Assembly (NCBI GenBank): GCA_028285345.1 | Contig: JANQPT010000050.1 | Span: forward strand, 1-64,000 | Length of the DNA stretch: 64,000 nucleotides | Direction of reading: 5' to 3' | Origin: Planctomycetales bacterium | GTDB lineage: Bacteria; Planctomycetota; Planctomycetia; Planctomycetales; Planctomycetaceae | Shown: positions 63,844 through 64,000 of the stretch, one piece after another | Layout of the letters: every line of letters starts with the position of its first letter | Numbering within the stretch: the first letter of the stretch is position 1 | Program-made: the position numbers and the translations under genes | The notes under the pieces: generated by a model | The model's input: the letters and a program-made list of their open reading frames with translations, nothing else | The model's database searches: none | What the model was told of the DNA's origin: nothing

Positions 63844-64000
63844 AAGCCACAGAGGACACAGAGATCACAGAGAAGATCGTCGACTTACACTCAACGCTAT
63901 TGGGCATACCAATCTTGGTTCCAGCAGAGGCCGTCGGCCAATGAAACCGCGTATCGTCCCATGCCTACAGCCTCCCGCCAAAAGTTCTCTGTGTCCTCTG
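63844..64000. repeat. Inverted CACAGAGGACACAGAG repeat at window edge
   Basis: CCACAGAGGACACAGAG at 63847-63863 (with a partial copy directly after it) and its reverse complement CTCTGTGTCCTCTG at 63987-64000 bound a 123-base segment. The second arm is cut by the window end. No gene recognised between. Confidence 0.6.

Noticed and set aside
1-64000. CRISPR arrays, tRNA, rRNA, prophage or transposase genes
   Set aside because: Scanned by eye; no regularly spaced direct repeats, no cloverleaf-like sequences in the gaps and no integrase or transposase motifs. A covariance-model search would be needed to exclude small RNAs.

Overview
The window looks like a chromosomal segment of a planctomycete, probably family Planctomycetaceae; the genus cannot be fixed from sequence alone. 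Pointers are the moderately high GC, a secreted DUF1501 protein, a Tat-exported Gfo/Idh/MocA oxidoreductase, very large secreted proteins of unknown function, a DUF3467 protein, an HDOD/GGDEF/FHA/CheX signalling set, and many short palindromic repeats between genes. I see no prophage, transposase, CRISPR array, rRNA or tRNA. Genes on both strands are mostly in small operons.

Layout. 1-2.7 kb: 3' end of fmt, a RibD/DHFR-fold reductase and a NhaD-like antiporter. 2.7-7.2 kb (minus): a signalling group (receiver-only regulator, FHA protein, CheX, HDOD-GGDEF protein). 7.7-11.7 kb (minus): a type II fatty-acid-synthase-like set (two FabZ-like dehydratases, FabG, a long acyl carrier protein, FabF). 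12-22.6 kb: PilZ protein, polytopic membrane proteins, hemL, a protein with half-ACP-like sequences at both ends, DUF1501 protein, rhomboid protease, thioesterase. 22.6-29 kb: a TIR-bounded repeat, a HEAT-like protein, a large ABC exporter with two cyclic-nucleotide domains and a C39 peptidase, and a Gfo/Idh/MocA oxidoreductase. 29.4-39.6 kb (minus): two translationally coupled genes for secreted or membrane-anchored proteins of 1195 and 2224 aa. 39.8-44.3 kb: inositol-monophosphatase-family protein, beta-helix protein, a large nested inverted repeat, and a GH13_18 sugar phosphorylase.

44.3-52.4 kb (plus) is a cbb3-type oxidase operon: diheme lipoprotein cytochrome, membrane protein, CcoN, CcoO, two small membrane proteins (one of 58 aa that resembles a bare CcoP anchor), a CcoI-type copper ATPase, a DUF4405 protein and a SafE/UreH-like protein. 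Several of these genes overlap as ATGA. A possible promoter and a perfect intrinsic terminator lie in front of it. 52.5-58.8 kb: small XRE regulator, MgtE, rplM-rpsI with a terminator, DUF3467, pyrF, HNH endonuclease. 58.8-64 kb: two hypothetical proteins sharing a short motif, a GNAT acetyltransferase, a DSD1-type PLP enzyme, a 3-hydroxyacyl-CoA dehydrogenase, and more repeat copies.

The most interesting points are the giant secreted pair, the half-ACP protein, the split-CcoP oxidase operon with its terminated leader, the CNB-CNB-C39-ABC exporter, and the MshEN-like tail on the HDOD-GGDEF protein. All functions are inferred from motifs and context; no database search was possible.
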